Assembly (NCBI RefSeq): GCF_036711975.1
Contig: NC_091967.1
Coordinates: forward strand, 13,826,001-13,890,000
Direction: 5' to 3'
DNA: 64,000 nt
From: Onthophagus taurus
Lineage: Eukaryota; Arthropoda; Insecta; Coleoptera; Scarabaeidae
Of this stretch, positions 32,950-47,300 are shown one piece after another. Below the pieces are notes generated by a model, which worked only from the letters and a program-made list of their open reading frames with translations, searched no databases and was not told where the DNA came from. Within the stretch, counting starts at the first letter, position 1; every line of letters starts with the position of its first letter. A program made the position numbers and the translations under genes.

Positions 32950-35900
32950 GTAAGGAAATTAATCAAAATTAACTTGATTCTTTAATATATAATTTGAAAA
33001 TATAATTATCTTTAGATAAAATTTATGTAAATTGCGAGGTGTATTTAGTTTTTTTTTATTATAAACCTATAAGGTAATTTATAAGCACATAATTAGAATA
33101 TTCGTGATTTTATGATAGATGAAGATCACTATCTAAGTTAAATATGTACTCTAACTTGTGATTTAAGTATATTAAAGTTTTATTCGTGTTATAAGGGTTT
33201 CATTATTTGCGTTGGACGCATTTCGTTTACGAAATATCCATTAATATTATCGTGTGATGTATAGGAATTTGTATCACAACGTGTATTGCTTATGCGCCTT
33301 TCTGTCATGTGCCAATACTAAATTGTTGCAATGATAATTTACGATATAGTAACCATTCAAACCTACTTCAAATGTTTCGAATAGTTGTCTTAGGACAGCT
33401 CCCTTTTTTGAGGAGAAATACAATGGATAATGGATTTAATTAAATAACTTTTTTTGATATAAACAATAAATACAAAATACTACAACGCAATAAAATAAAT
33501 AAAAGAAAAACGTTTGGTATTCAATGGGATTTCTCCCACATAAAATATTTTTAATGAAAATAACACGTGGTAATCATCGTAGTCTTTCTATCTATCTATT
33601 CACAATCACTCGTTTTGTTCGAATCCCTGACTTATTTATCCATAACGCAGTTTCGTAGATTTATGTTAATGACCCCTCTTTGTATGGATTTGTGATTCAC
33701 CACGAACACACTGCATACCGAAAGATATTATCGAAAGGATGAAGCAATTAAGATTTTTTTTTCAAACTTGTGTCCATTTTACGATCGAGGTATAAATCAT
33801 AAAGAAACGGGAATAATGCATATGCAATCAAATGTTCACTGCACCAAAACGCATCCAAAAAAAGGGTGATTAAGCAAACGATGTTTTAAAAAAATGATTC
33901 TATAGAAAGCAAATTGTGTTACTTAATTAGATTATTGATAGGTATTGTTTTAACGTAAACTGTTTAAGGAAATCCATTGCAGAAGTAATAGAGCGTAACT
34001 TTCACGATACGATTATGGATTATGGCACGGTGTTATTAATAAATTCGATGGAAAACGTCTGTGGTTATGTAAGGAAATTGTTCAAAGAAAGGATTGAAAT
34101 TCGATAAAAAAATTTCTCTATTGTTAGATTTGCATATATCTACGTAACTTTAATTACGCATCTTCACTTCGGTTTAGCTATATTAACTCAATCTTTTGAG
34201 TTAAACGATTTCGAATTTGGTTTAGAATCATTGCAATCATCAAAAGTTTAAAATTTCTATTTAAAATTATTGTATGATACCTCCACTAAATTTGCTGTGA
34301 CAGTATCTGAATTCCTACGTTTACCTCGCGAGTTAAATGTTGATGGAATGCTGTGAGCATCGCCACGTATTTTATTACTTTCTTCTTCTGTACTTGTAAT
34401 TTCAGCAATTCCTTAAAAATTTTCCTACTACTATCCTGTTGCACTTTCAAATAAATAAGTTTGATGCAGAGTGTGAGTCATATGATATGGTATGTACATT
34501 TTTACTCTATGTACTAAATCTATATTTTAAAAAAAATAATAAAAATATATTTTGTGAACTGTTCTAGCCATTCAGTTCAGTAATTCATCTAAGTTTGGAA
34601 CACTATCGTATGTAGAACTTATGGTTCGTGAAAGAATCTTGTTTAGAAACAATTTCTAAAGTGAACTGAATTAATGACTAATTGCAAAGTTATTCTTGTA
34701 GCGATAAATTTCCTATCAAGTATTTCAGTATTGTCGATTTTTTTTGCATTAGCATTCCACATAGCACGATTCACTGCTGATTGCTCAATTAATTCCAATC
34801 TGGTGTCCCTTTCGTGTTTTCCTATTTAATACTTTCAGCCACAAGCCAAATGTAAGCAAATGTACTCCATGCCCATACAATTTTCAATACCATGTGTTCA
34901 GTATATTAAAATGATACGCATGGACATGAGCTACGTGTGTCGTATCTATGCATATGGGGCTGAAAGAGTTGAGAGTTTTGTCCGGCATAAATTTATCTTT
35001 GATGACATAAACATGCTTATGTTTCTCTTATAGGTTTTTTTATAACATATAATTGAATGGTATATATTTCTTCTTACTGTCAGTTTGCCCTCTTCATTAT
35101 AATTTTTTGCCCCTAAACATTTTTTTGCCAATCAGCATAGAATTGAGCATTTCTGTTCATTTTACGATGGTTAGGTCGTCTTCCAGTTGAGCTGGTTGTG
35201 GCATTGTGTAACGATCTTTTGTATAGTTCTTTCAAATTTCAGAAGCCATGTCATGTCAACAAAATTAGGTTGTAATTTTGTTGGAGAATTGCATCCATCT
35301 GATATGCGGAGTTCAGTAATTCTGTGTAATCTTCTGGTTTCAATTTGTGGAGTGAAACCAAGTATTTTCTGGAGTACATGTATTCTGGAAATGACTTCTG
35401 TGCACATTAATATGGAACACATCATAAAACGGTTAAGTTTTGTGATTTACTTGTTTCTTCATATCAAAAGATTTTCTTACAACTACGTCTGTTATAATTT
35501 AACACCGCATCTTTTTCTATTTTTTTTACTACCACAAAAACTAGTACTATAAAGATCCAAAATAATTTATTTAAAACATCCTAATTTTGAAATAATTTCT
35601 TCTCATTAATTCTAAACATTCGATATCGAAAATATGCAAATAAATACCAATAAAACTATAACACTCCTTTTTTAATAGATCATTCGTCAAGCTTCAAAGT
35701 ATAACTAAATACTTTGATCCAAAAACATATTAACCTGATTATTTTAAACTGAAAGCATTCGATAGTCTTACTAATAACTAGACTTTTTAGTATGTTATTA
35801 TATTAATGGAGCAGATGGCCTTTAATAACAAGAAAAAATGAAAACCACCTGGCTGATTTTATGGCGTTACCATCATTTAGAATACTAACGTTCAAAGGAA

Positions 35901-37064
35901 GCGACCAAGACTAGCACGGAATGAATACAAAGTGATTCATAACTGATGCATCGCTTGCATACGTTGTACTGTAATTTTTATTCCGTTTTCCTTGGTAATA
36001 AATAATGTAAATGTCGGCTTCTTTGCTACGAAACCCTACGTTATCTATTGTATTCCACAAGAAGTTAAAATAAGAAAAAAAGATACAAAATAAGGAGATA
36101 AAACAAAATATAAATGAAAAAGTTTCTCTTATTTAATTCATACTTGTACGATTCAATGTTTTTTTTAATTAAACTCCATAAATCATTTATGTGTGTATAA
36201 AATAACTTTCATTTTTTCATCAATTTCAATTCACATAAAATTTATGAAACTTACACAATACAATTAAAAATATCTACCATTCGTACATTTTTAACATCAT
36301 TTTGTAACAAAATTTTAAAGTATAATATCAGCAAATGTAATGGATTCTGTCTATCCACGTAATCCACATAAAGGAAATTGAATTTGTAAGATATTACACA
36401 ACGATAATTTCCTGTTCGTTTATTTGCTCGGCAATTATTTTTATTAATCGTACGTCTACATAAGTGGCAGACATAAAAAGAAAATGACATCGAAGCAAAC
36501 ATTCCTATTTAACTTCACTTTTTATAGGTGTTACATTCGTTTAATTCCACAGAACAGTTACATATTTACATTGTGTTCAACGCTTTACCAAAAAAAGAGT
36601 CTTTTTTACCACGATTTGAATACAATTAGAAACGTAAACTGAAGCGTTTCAACATCCGAAAGATTTTCGAAAGTATCCGTGAAAGTAATTACTAGAAGAA
36701 ATAAAATTGCTATTTTATCTCAATTATTTCCTTAAATACTTGTTTCGTTAAATGTACTTTTATTTACATCAATAAATTTCTTCATCTTTGATGAACTTCT
36801 TTGGTTTTGTTTATAGTATATTTGTACTCCAAGAGAAGGTGTTGTTAAAATCAAGAATTGGTAATCTAAACGTTGTAATCGAAACCGTTAAGAATAAACC
36901 GAAAAGGATGTTACTGTTAAATGTAAACTAATATTAAATATTTATATTATAGTTTAAATTTACAAATAGTTCTTGGAAACATTTAGATTACTAATTTTGC
37001 GATAGATAGAATGAGACAGTAGGTGATTAAATTTTTATCAAGATCGTATTTCCTTTATTTGCAG
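32950..37064. other. Probable large 5' UTR intron of the orphan gene
   Basis: This 4.1-kb stretch has no supported coding exon. A frame on the minus strand at 35425-35171 (HVLQKILGFTPQIETRRLHRI) could be old transposon sequence, family not recognised. The remainder is AT-rich. Confidence 0.35.
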
Positions 37065-37084
37065 TTGTAAGAAAATAAAAGAAA

Positions 37085-40000
37085 ATGCCAGCTGATGATG
37101 TTTATTGGAGTCCAACAGAATTGGAAAGTGAAGAATCATCAAGTAATATTTACAAAAGTTACATCGATCCGTGGGATTTAGAAAATTACGCCTACATAAG
37201 AGAACACTTAGATTCTCTTGATTTATCCACGACATCTTCAGAAGCTGATGGTGGTGGTGGCGGGGGAGAAATGCATTCTTTGCCGCCATCCGCATTTTCG
37301 TATACGTCCCATCAAAGAAATCGGCCTCAAGAGTTAAGAAATTCGAACGTAGTCGATAAATATGGCAGTTTAATGAAATCGGAACGAACGACAACAACCA
37401 CTTCTAATTACGCGGCTATTGATGAAATCCGCGATACAAGAGACTTTGATGGATTTTATTATGGCCCCAAAAGAAATATCGAGCGAAGATACAGCATGAG
37501 AAATCGAGATTACGGCCATCAAAGTGTGGGTAAGTTTCGATTTTTTCTATAAATTAATTAAAAAAATAATGATCTAAAGAGATAGAAACTACGACTTTAT
37601 GCTTTCTAAACTTAGAGGGAGTGTATCTTACAGCGAAACTGTTTTGATTCATGTCGTTTAATAAAAATGGTTTGTTATTGAGGAAAATTGTAGAGAAATC
37701 TCGTTAGTGGTTCAAGGAAAGTGAACGAACGAGAACAAAAATCAGATAAAACGTGCCCCATTGCAAGACACTTCTATGGCAAATTACATAAATCCATCCT
37801 GGACATGCGAGAGACTATAATAAATTCCCAACGACTTTCCCGCCGACTTCTACATGCTACGTTGCACATTGCTCATGAAAAAAAGATGCACGTAAAAAAA
37901 ATGGCACATAAAGATTCTTACTATATGGTTATTGTTACCATTATTAGCACAATGCATTCAGGGTGAAGAAATATGAATAAAAATGAGAATAAAAAATAAA
38001 CTTTAATTAAAAAAAATTAATTAACTTATAATCTAAAAGCATTAGTAAATGCTATTAGTTTGTTTGATTATATCTAACTATTATAGAAACGATTCAACCA
38101 TAACGAGAATTGGGACATAGATAATTTTCCGTACATAATCGGTAAATAAGAATTATGAACAATAATCTTGTACGGAAAAACGATTCGATAGATTTGCTAA
38201 ATGATCAGCTCGGTTAGATTTGCGTGGATTTCGAAAGGATTAGAAAGGATCTAAATGTGTGTTGGATAGAAATTCACTTTTACAAAACATTATTTTATAT
38301 TGGAAAATTTCATTTAAATTGAAACCAATTTTTTTATCACATATTCATAATAGCAAATTTCCGTATTTATTTTACTTTCTAATTGGAGCAATCCTAGTTA
38401 ATAAAGCAATTAGGTAAACAGTGACATTAAATTGTATTTTATGTAATTTCTTACATCATTTATTCCAAATCGAATTATTTTTATTTATAAATACATATTT
38501 TTTGTTATTCTTTCTCTTCCCCAGTTTGAGGTTGAGCATGTCGACCACCGAAGTTGCTCTTTTTCTCTTGCATGTCTTCAACCATAAAAGCTACAAATAG
38601 CAATGGGAATAAACTGTCTTCCTGTCTAATACCTTTTTCTATGGCGAACATACTAGAGCTCTTCCTGTTAAGCCTCACCTCTCCCTCCACTTGCTGGAAC
38701 ACGACCCTGATGGCCTGAATCAGTTGTGAGAGAGTCCCTTTCTTCTCTAATGCTTTCCGGACCTCTTGCCTGGGCAATTCATCAAACGCAGAGTGTTTAT
38801 CCAAAAAAGCTAGGTATGCAGATTTCCCTCTTCTGATCTACTTATTAGTTATACAGCGCAGGGAAAAAATGAGATATTGTGGTTATCGTCCTGGTCTGAA
38901 ACCATCCAATTCATCTTCAATGCAAGTCCTTAAGGGTATCTCCAGAATTCTGGAGTATAGTCCCCTTTTTTGTATATAGGGATGAATATATTTCTTTGTC
39001 AATCTGCTGGTATCTGCCCTAGTCTCCATACCGTTTGGAATAGTTCTTTAATTTCGTCGGCCAATACCATGCCTCCTGTCTTCACCATTTCTGGCACAAT
39101 TTAGTCCTCTCCAGCTCCTTTCAAGTCTTCATTTTCTTAAGGGCGTCTTGCATCTCCCTCGAAAGTTATTAGGCCTGTTTTGGTTTAAGTGTTCTGAACT
39201 ACAGAACTCTTCTTTATCGCTGATTCTGATGCTTCCCCTCTCCTGCACCTATCTCCCTCCCACTGTTTCCGGTTCCCCTCCTCATCCATCCTTGAATTTC
39301 TCCTTATTTTAAGTAATCCATACTTCTAGTGCTTCTTCCATTTTCTCTTTTATCTTTCGTCTTTTAGGCTCATTCCTTTTCTTCCCCGTATGTGGTTCAC
39401 GACCTTCCTAAATTATCTCCTATGTTGTCAGAGTTTCTTTCCACGTTTTCTTTTGTTAAGTTTGTTTTTCTTACATTTTTACATAAACATTTACATAATA
39501 AATACTTCTACAATATCGCTAAAAATAGTTTAATTCTAGATCTAATATAAATACACGATATAATCCGAAATAAAAACAGCATTTACATATTTATAATAGA
39601 TATTAACTTTCGTAACATCAACTGTCTATAAAACTCGTAATTAGTTTCTCCACAAGGTTGAAACGATTCGTGTTGCGATTTCCTCTCTGTTCAGAAGTTA
39701 TAATCATTTAACTTTAACCATGCATTTTTTCACCTTCGACATTGACTGAGTTTCGTTGATTGCAATTTCTAAAATTGACGAGATCACGTATTTACACGCA
39801 ACGCGTGCTAATACACGTCCTTCTTAGCCATTGAGAGGTCACTAATCTCTTCTTGAGTCAGTTTCTCTGCTGGCACGTGAGGGAAAACGTTTAAAGCCAA
39901 CGTTGTCGTGCGTCTTTAAAGAAGTGAAAATCACTGTTTACGTGTTTATTTAACTTGTCATAAAAGAGTTTGTTTTGAACCGTTTTCTTTCTGGAACTAG

Positions 40001-41715
40001 CATTAGTAAATAAATGAAATGTGTCGCTTTTTAAAAGTTGTTGAACTTTATTTTGAATTGTTTGACCTAAATGTTAAAGATATGATACACCAACGTTTTT
40101 GTATAAATTAATTTAAGTTTATGTTATAATTAGATGCAAAGTCAGTTTAATAACCGTAAAAACTACGCACATACACACTCAATTGTATTTGTTTCTTGAT
40201 TATTAGCATAACGTGGCGATTGAGAAATACGAAATACAAAACGTATTTGTGTTTCAACAGGAAGGAAATGCAAAATAAATAACCCGCTTGATATCCTGTC
40301 GCACACCAAGAAGGATGTCGACGAATTAGATATTATAGAAAGTTAGAATTGACCGATACTGTTTGAAAAAGGCTATTCGAAGAAGATGTAGTAAAAACAG
40401 TTTGTTTCTCCTTTTTTATTTTCTTTTGAAATGTTTTTTTTTCAATTACTTATTGGTGCATGTTGCACGAGTATCCCATTGCGGAGAGATGGAGGTCGAT
40501 TGTAAGATGAGAACTACACTTTTTATTGACCCAGTTCTTTTATCTGTAAAATAACCTTACAAAGTGGATCGTGACTAGATTTGTAATGGGATATATTACA
40601 TAGGAAAAATTGTAAATCTTCAAAGAGAACACCGGTTATTAAATTATACTTCATCATATCAAAACAAATTGCACGAAGAGAAAGACCATAAAACATCATG
40701 AATGAAACTTAATGAAAGAATTAATAAATTAACTAGAAATTATAGGATTTATGAAATGTCACATACACTTTTATGTATTTCTATGCTTTAAACACAATAG
40801 GTGTATTGAATAAAGTTTATGTATGGCTGATTGTGATTTTATGATACCATTAAATCGTAAAAGGTTTCTAGTTATTAAAAAATTTACTGTTGGAAAGTCG
40901 TCATCTGGAAGCTGTAATAACGAAATCGTATTGACGAGTTGTATGCTTTCTATTGATTTCTAATTTGAGCCCCACAAAAAATTATTCTAGATTGATTCGA
41001 TTATCGAACTAGTTCCAATCAATCATCATGGCCGAGACTGTTAATTGTTGTATTAAATAATTACCGGGTGACTTCAACTTCCATATTTTCACTCCCCGTA
41101 TAAGTCGTTGAGTTTACACAATTGGAAATTCATGTATATTTATGGATGTGCGGAAAATAACTGTTCGATTGTCATGAATATAAATTTAGCAGTGCCGTTT
41201 TTGGTTATGTAACTGGGACGAGCTGTTTATCTTGATTTAAGAACGAAGGTCAATTTGCAACTGGAAGCACAATACAGTTATTTAAAAAATATTGTAACAT
41301 ATAAAAGTATTTATTAATGTTTTTTCAATTTAGACGAAAGCTTGTATGGAGATGTTGACAGCATGTCTCATATTTACGCAAAAAGGCGCCAAGAAACTAA
41401 AATACCCGCCGCCAAAATAAGAAGACGAAGAAGTTACAGTTATAGTCAAGGAGATTATGGGTATAATACTAAATTTGTTTTTTGCATTTTGTTCTAAACA
41501 TATATTTTTTAAATTCTAGATACGAACCATTAAGCTCTTACCAAATTTATAGTCGATTAGAAGACATAAAGCAACCCATCCCATCATCACCAATTTACGA
41601 CGATATCCGACAACCAACTCCAACGCCGACCAATTTCGGCTTGAGCAATTACGGTCATTTAAAAATTGACTATTCCTACAGCTGGAACACGCTAAATAAA
41701 TTTATTTATAATTGA
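37085..41715 (+). CDS. Orphan Tyr/Ser-rich protein of unknown function
   Basis: Three coding exons: 37085-37529, 41334-41460 and 41520-41715. They total 768 nt, 255 residues, and every junction keeps the frame. I do not recognise the family. The N-terminus (MPADDVYWSPTELESEESSS) is acidic; there are acidic and aromatic stretches (DPWDLENYAYIREHLDSLDL), a run of six glycines near residue 58, a basic patch (KIPAAKIRRRRSYSYS, exon 2) and many Tyr residues in short acidic or Pro-rich settings (SPIYDDIRQP, SSYQIYSRLED). No signal peptide, membrane segment or zinc motif is seen, so it is probably a disordered cytoplasmic or nuclear protein, possibly a tyrosine-phosphorylated scaffold; that role is a guess. 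Intron 2 is 3.8 kb and contains LINE debris. Splice consistency over three exons supports a real gene. Confidence 0.75.
38490..39440 (-). mobile_element. LINE reverse-transcriptase remnant in the orphan-gene intron
   Basis: The minus strand at 38804-38577 reads DKHSAFDELPRQEVRKALEK...LIQAIRVVFQ...GIRQEDSLFPLLF. This is the LINE reverse transcriptase region around the D.AFD and GVRQGDSLSPLLF motifs. More degraded pieces extend to about 39440. GIRQED replaces GVRQGD, and the frame is broken elsewhere, so the copy is dead. It is antisense to the host gene. Confidence 0.8.
39441..41333. other. Rest of orphan-gene intron 2
   Basis: AT-rich intron sequence with no supported exon, RNA gene or named repeat. 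Confidence 0.35.
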
Positions 41716-42479
41716 TTGGTATTCATGATCTGTTTACGTTAACTTTCTGAAAGTCTAACACGTTAAAGATGATGTAAAGGAACGTGTTGGAACGTCACTA
41801 TCGTTGTATTTAATTTTAATGTATTGTTTACTGTTGTATACTATGTATTAACTCTTTACCAAATTGAAAAACACTATTAAAAAATAATTTGTTGTAATTA
41901 ATTGTTGTAACTCTTTACATGCAATCATGTATACTAAGCAAAAGACGAGAGTCTAATTCAAAATCATTTCTTGTTTAACAGAAAGATGAAATACTCTCTC
42001 TTTTTAATGGACAGAAAAATTTAAAATAACCGTTTAAACGAAATCGAAATTTATTTCATTTTATAATTTTATTTCATAGGTACCAGATAAATTGCTAACT
42101 TCACAAATAATAATTAGGCAATGCAAGATAAAATTGTCAAGATTCACATAAATATGTGTTTTCTAAATGTGTTTCACAAATATTTTTGATGGCTAATTTA
42201 TCTTAGCATATAATGACAGTTTTGAATAAAAAATGTTGTATTCAATGCTTTGATACACATAAGGCGTCATAACGAATTTTTTAGTGTTCAAGTGTTAAAA
42301 AAAATGTGTAAAATTTACATGCGCATAATTGATACATCAAAAGCCAAAATAGAAAATTATAGGAATTCATTCATACACTCCTTCTTACATCGACTTCACT
42401 ACTTTTCTTCCGTCATTCATCCAAACTCATAAAAGAAAAACAAGACCAGTTCAAACTGTAATACCAACAGTCTAAGAAA

Positions 42480-43180
42480 TCATCTTTATATGTTTCATCC
42501 TCCATTCACAGAAACCTCATCAGCGGTGATCTTTTCACGTTTATTTATGTTGAATTGAATGTCTTATTGTTAGTCAAAAATTCAAATCTTCTATATTCTG
42601 TTTTGTATCTCTTTGTCTATTGTTCTATTCTTAGTAATAATGGTGTCCATATATTACAATTTATCTAGTATTTCTAGTCTTTCAGTCTCTCCCCGTATAG
42701 TCCCACACTCATGTTTTTATCTTCTTCTCCTTTCTTTATGTGCGTAATCTTCGTTTTTCCTGTATTTATTTACATTCCCTTTTCTTCTAAGGATGCTTTC
42801 CAGATATTAATTCTTCTTTGTAGTTCTATTGTCGTAGTATCAACATTAGTTCGTCTGCATGGATTACATCGAATGTCTTCATCGGTGTTCCTTGTAATTT
42901 TCGCATCGGAGCTTTTCCACATCGACTATAATTGCTTGAGCAACCATCTTTTAACGTTTCTATACGGTGCGTATCTTGTCAGGTCCAAAGTCAATACAGT
43001 TTTCAAGTTTGTCAATAAAAATGCAGATGTATGGATACTGATATCTTTTCTTTCACAATTTCTACTTAGAATTTTTTTTTCAGTTTATCGATCTTCGATA
43101 ATTCTTTTAACTGCGTTTTTTCTAAGTCCTGTATTGCCTTTATTCCAATTGGATGCCTTTGACTAATTGAATTATCTGTC
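42480..43180 (-). mobile_element. LINE remnant, minus strand
   Basis: The minus strand reads, in pieces, RRINIWKASLEEKGM and INTGKTKITHIKKGEE, which is the conserved stretch after the catalytic YADD region of insect LINEs (LK..GLKIN..KTK.M). Open frames seen on the plus strand here are its antisense shadow. Several stops break it. Confidence 0.7.
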
Positions 43181-44375
43181 CATCAATCAGATTTCTAACA
43201 GGATCTAGTTTAGGACTAGTTTTAAAGCTATGTATAAATTACTTAGTATTTATATTATCTTAAATGAAAAGCCGAACAATAACAGAACACAGAATACAGA
43301 ACACAAATTTGAATGCAATTACGAAGGTGTTGACAAACAGACGTGCATTCCAGTTCGCACGCACGTTTCTCATCAATCATGAATTGTTTGGCTAAAGTAA
43401 AAAACACGCAAACAAAATAACCACTTCGCGAAGAATGCGTACCGTAACTTCCACTGTTGTTATCCCATAACAGTGGGAGTAGCACGAACACTCCTTTTCT
43501 TAATTTATCGTTTCAAGAAACGACGACTCGAACGTAATCCAGTTTTAAATTTAAAACTATTTCATTAACCACCGAAAAAATTATTTCCGCAACCTAACCC
43601 GAACTTCATAAACACGAAGACCTGAGGAAACAATCTTTTTTGCTTCTCGTCCTTTAAACTTAAACCTACACAACCTAGACACAACTTTATCAACACAATG
43701 ATATAATGATCTAAACACAAAGTATCTTATCTGCAATGATATTGCATCATATTGAAATCAATCACCAACTGTTATCGGTAGTAAAACCATTCGTTGAAAC
43801 AACATGAAGTATGTATTAATTAAATATAATCTTTAAATGTTTTGGCTATCTCTATTTCGGCGCCTAAGCTGCGAAATAGAAGTAGACACAACTCTACATC
43901 ATAAAGATAAATGTAAAAAAATATCAAAAATGAAAAGTCGATCATTATTCCAACAATACGATTTATTAATACAAATAATAAACAACCTTTGCGACTATGT
44001 GTTAAGAAATAAATACAGATATTTGTACAATTTATTAATAGTGTCATTTGACTTCTAAAATAAAACTATGTTAACAAAAATTTTTTGTGTTAAAGAGTTA
44101 ATACAACATTAATAGTATTCGCACCAATATTTTCGATGCTATGTATCATTCATATCGTTGTTTTTTTCTTTTTATAATTATTATCGATAGATTTGGTTAT
44201 TTTTAATTTTTATTTTATTCACGCTGTAATAAAGGAACATATTATTTATTTTTAAATAAACCAAATAAAATTTTACTATTTTTAATTTATACATTTATTT
44301 CGCTTAACAAATTTACATCAACACTAATAACACAAATTACAAAAACAAAAAAATTTTTTTTTTCATCTTTTTCTT
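43181..44375. other. Intergenic sequence without a supported gene
   Basis: About 1.2 kb of AT-rich sequence that contains the 3' flank of the coiled-coil gene. Short frames on both strands have no motif. Confidence 0.35.
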
Positions 44376-47300
44376 CTATTTTTTATGGTCCTCTGGAGGT
44401 TTCATCATATATTCTAGATGAGCTGAAGTAGGATCATATAGCTTTCTTTTTTTCGGTTTATCTTTAACAGGACCCGATTCAGAAGAACTTTGTAATTTAT
44501 GTTTATAATCGTTTAACTGAAAGGCATCGTCCTTTTCGGCGGTAATTTCAAGTACTGATTCCGATACCATTGAAAGACTTGGTCTTAAATAATCGTTGGA
44601 ACTAGATTTAGGTGAATCTACGCAAGTATGAGGAGATGAGGACTTTTTAGTGAACGTATATGGACCTTTTTTAGTATTCGTTTTATATAAATCTCTTCCT
44701 GGGCTAGGTGATAATCTGTAATTTTCTTTTACGTAAAGAACTTTCCGAGCCATAGCTAAGTCTTTCTCTTTCTGTTCTAATTTGTTTTCAAGTTCGCGAA
44801 CTTTCTATAATTAAAACAAAAATAAATGCACTTAATAATAAATATTATAGTTATTTCAGTTTAAAATAATCAACCTTTTCTAGTAAATCGTTATTTCTTT
44901 GCCTATAATTTGCCTGAACGAGTTGAGTTCGAAGAGTTGAACACGATAAATTCGATTCTTTTAATTTACGATTAGCATCATCTAAGCATCCTTTCCATTT
45001 CATATCGCACTCTTGTACTTGTTTAATTAAACTGCTTGAAACATTCTTCAACTCATTTAAATAGTAATTTTCTATTTAATGAAAATTAAAATGAAAATTC
45101 TTAAATTAATTAATTTCTATTTACCTTTTTGGGTAAACTTTTCTTGCTCTTTAGCTAAAATATCTTGATAATGTCGAAGCTGTTCCTCATATTTTTCGAC
45201 AATTTCAATTTCTTGCTTTTTAAAAGCATCCGAAGATATCTTTTTTTCGTCAAGTATTTTTTCATACTTTTCTAAAAGCAACATAGTTATCTTCCAGGAA
45301 AAATAATTGATTAATTGAAAAATACAAACAAAAATTAACAAGAAATCTAAACGAGATATCAATACCGAGTAGTTTGATTACTTCGCTATATTAAACGGTA
45401 ATTTGACTCGTTTCATTGAAACTTAATACATAAACTTTGTAGATAATTTAAACCACGGACAATTTACTTATGTTCACGCCACCAGTAGCTAAGTGCTAAC
45501 CATTGTGTTAAGACGATAATCCACAAAAAAAAATTATTAATCTATAAAGTTTATGCCATAAATTTCTAAATACTTGCACTAATTAACTCAATCATAATAT
45601 TGGTAAGTAGTTGCTTAAAAATCTGCTCTACGTTTTTATTTTTATCAATCAAAAGATTTTTTGATTCGAAATAAACCGTTTTAAATTTAGTGTTCTATCT
45701 CCTAGAAATATATTTGATTCCTCGTGACATTCACAAATACAAAACAGGAATTCTATTGCGTATTAACAAAATATGGAATAGCAAATAAGCAACAATGGTA
45801 GTTACCATAAATACGGGAAAATTAATTATTGTGCGCAGCTATTGTTAGGACAAGAGTTCTTTCATAACTGCTTATTCTAATAGATAAAATAGATATTGGA
45901 AAATTGACCCATTACATGCCAAAAAAAGCAGTTGTTATAATCCCTGGCACCTGCTCGTTTTCAGAACTATTACGCCAGGATGTTGTCATATAGGTAACAA
46001 AATACAGAAATGTAGTTAAACATCCGAACAAATTAATACAGAAAAATCAAGAAACCTCGAAATTCTAGAAAAGGATCGGAACCGCAATATACAGGGTGTC
46101 ACAATAGTCTCGGTATTACTGTTGACAAAAACAGAATAGAACCATAAAATGACATGAAATTGGGCATAACTTTTATTTAAACATTAAAAAACGACAATAT
46201 ACAATCAAAATTTGAAGCATCCACCCTTTGCCTTCACATAAGTCCGCAGACGCTTGGGGAATGCAAACACCGTGGTGGAGGTACTCGACATCGAGATCAC
46301 CCCATCCTTCCTGAAGGGTACATTTCAAACTGTTGAGCATCTTGTGGGGAGTAGCATAGTCCTTGGTCCCAAGAACCAACCGCAGAGAAAAATCGAGGGG
46401 GTTTAAATCAAGCGAGAGGGGTGATTATCATATAGATATTATGATCACTTCCTTCTTCAGAATCTCATCAAGATAGTTCTGGAAGTTGATCTTGACCTCT
46501 TGATCCACCTGTCGTTTTGGCGGTTGAATGTTTACTCAATCGTTAATATCTCAAAGTCAGTAAAGAGGATGTCTTTGAGCTCCGCCGGTGAGAAGCATTT
46601 CAGAAATTCGAGACATATCTTAAGGAGGTCTTCATCTGTTCCGTGAAAGTTTGAGTCTTTTGTATCTTGATGCTACGAAGCCCTAAACCATGTTTGACAA
46701 TTTTATGCACAGATTCGCGGCTGATATTCAGCTTCTTAGCGATTTTTCTAAGACTCCTAGAACCGCTAGAATCCTTTGGGAATTCTAGCGGACAAAACCT
46801 TGTCCCGGACACGCTTAATCATGGTGGGAGTCGCGGTAGTCTTTGGTTATTCACTTCTAGAACGATCCGCGATATTGATTTCCTTCTGAGTCATCACGAC
46901 CTGTCTCAGCCCCAAAATCGTGGCATGGTTTACCCTTTTTGCATCCTCCACCTTATCCTTCTTGAAGATTATACTCAATAGCTCTTTGTTCGAGCATTCT
47001 TATCATGTGTCCAGTCCACCTGAGTCTTTGCGATTTAATAAACCATATGACATCTTCGCCTCCTATTAAGTCCTGAAGTTCGGAATTCATTCTTCTTTGT
47101 CTTTCCTCCTCCTCTGTCACGAGGGTTTCACGAGGTTGATCCTAATATTTTACGGAGTATTTTTCTCTCAAAGAGACGAAGAGTTGAATCCTCAAAGTTC
47201 GAACATTTTTATTTTCAACTTTTCTCTCTGCTTTTCCTCATTTATGCATAGATCTTTGGAAGTCAATGTCAGTAAATATCTCTACAAGTCTCCTGCAACT

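Noticed and set aside
35171-35552. Overlapping 84- and 121-codon frames as genes
   Set aside because: No motif, low complexity, and placed in a probable UTR intron; possibly old transposon sequence that I cannot name.
42711-43166. Hydrophobic 151-codon plus-strand frame as a membrane protein
   Set aside because: The opposite strand carries recognisable LINE reverse-transcriptase sequence, so this is its antisense shadow.
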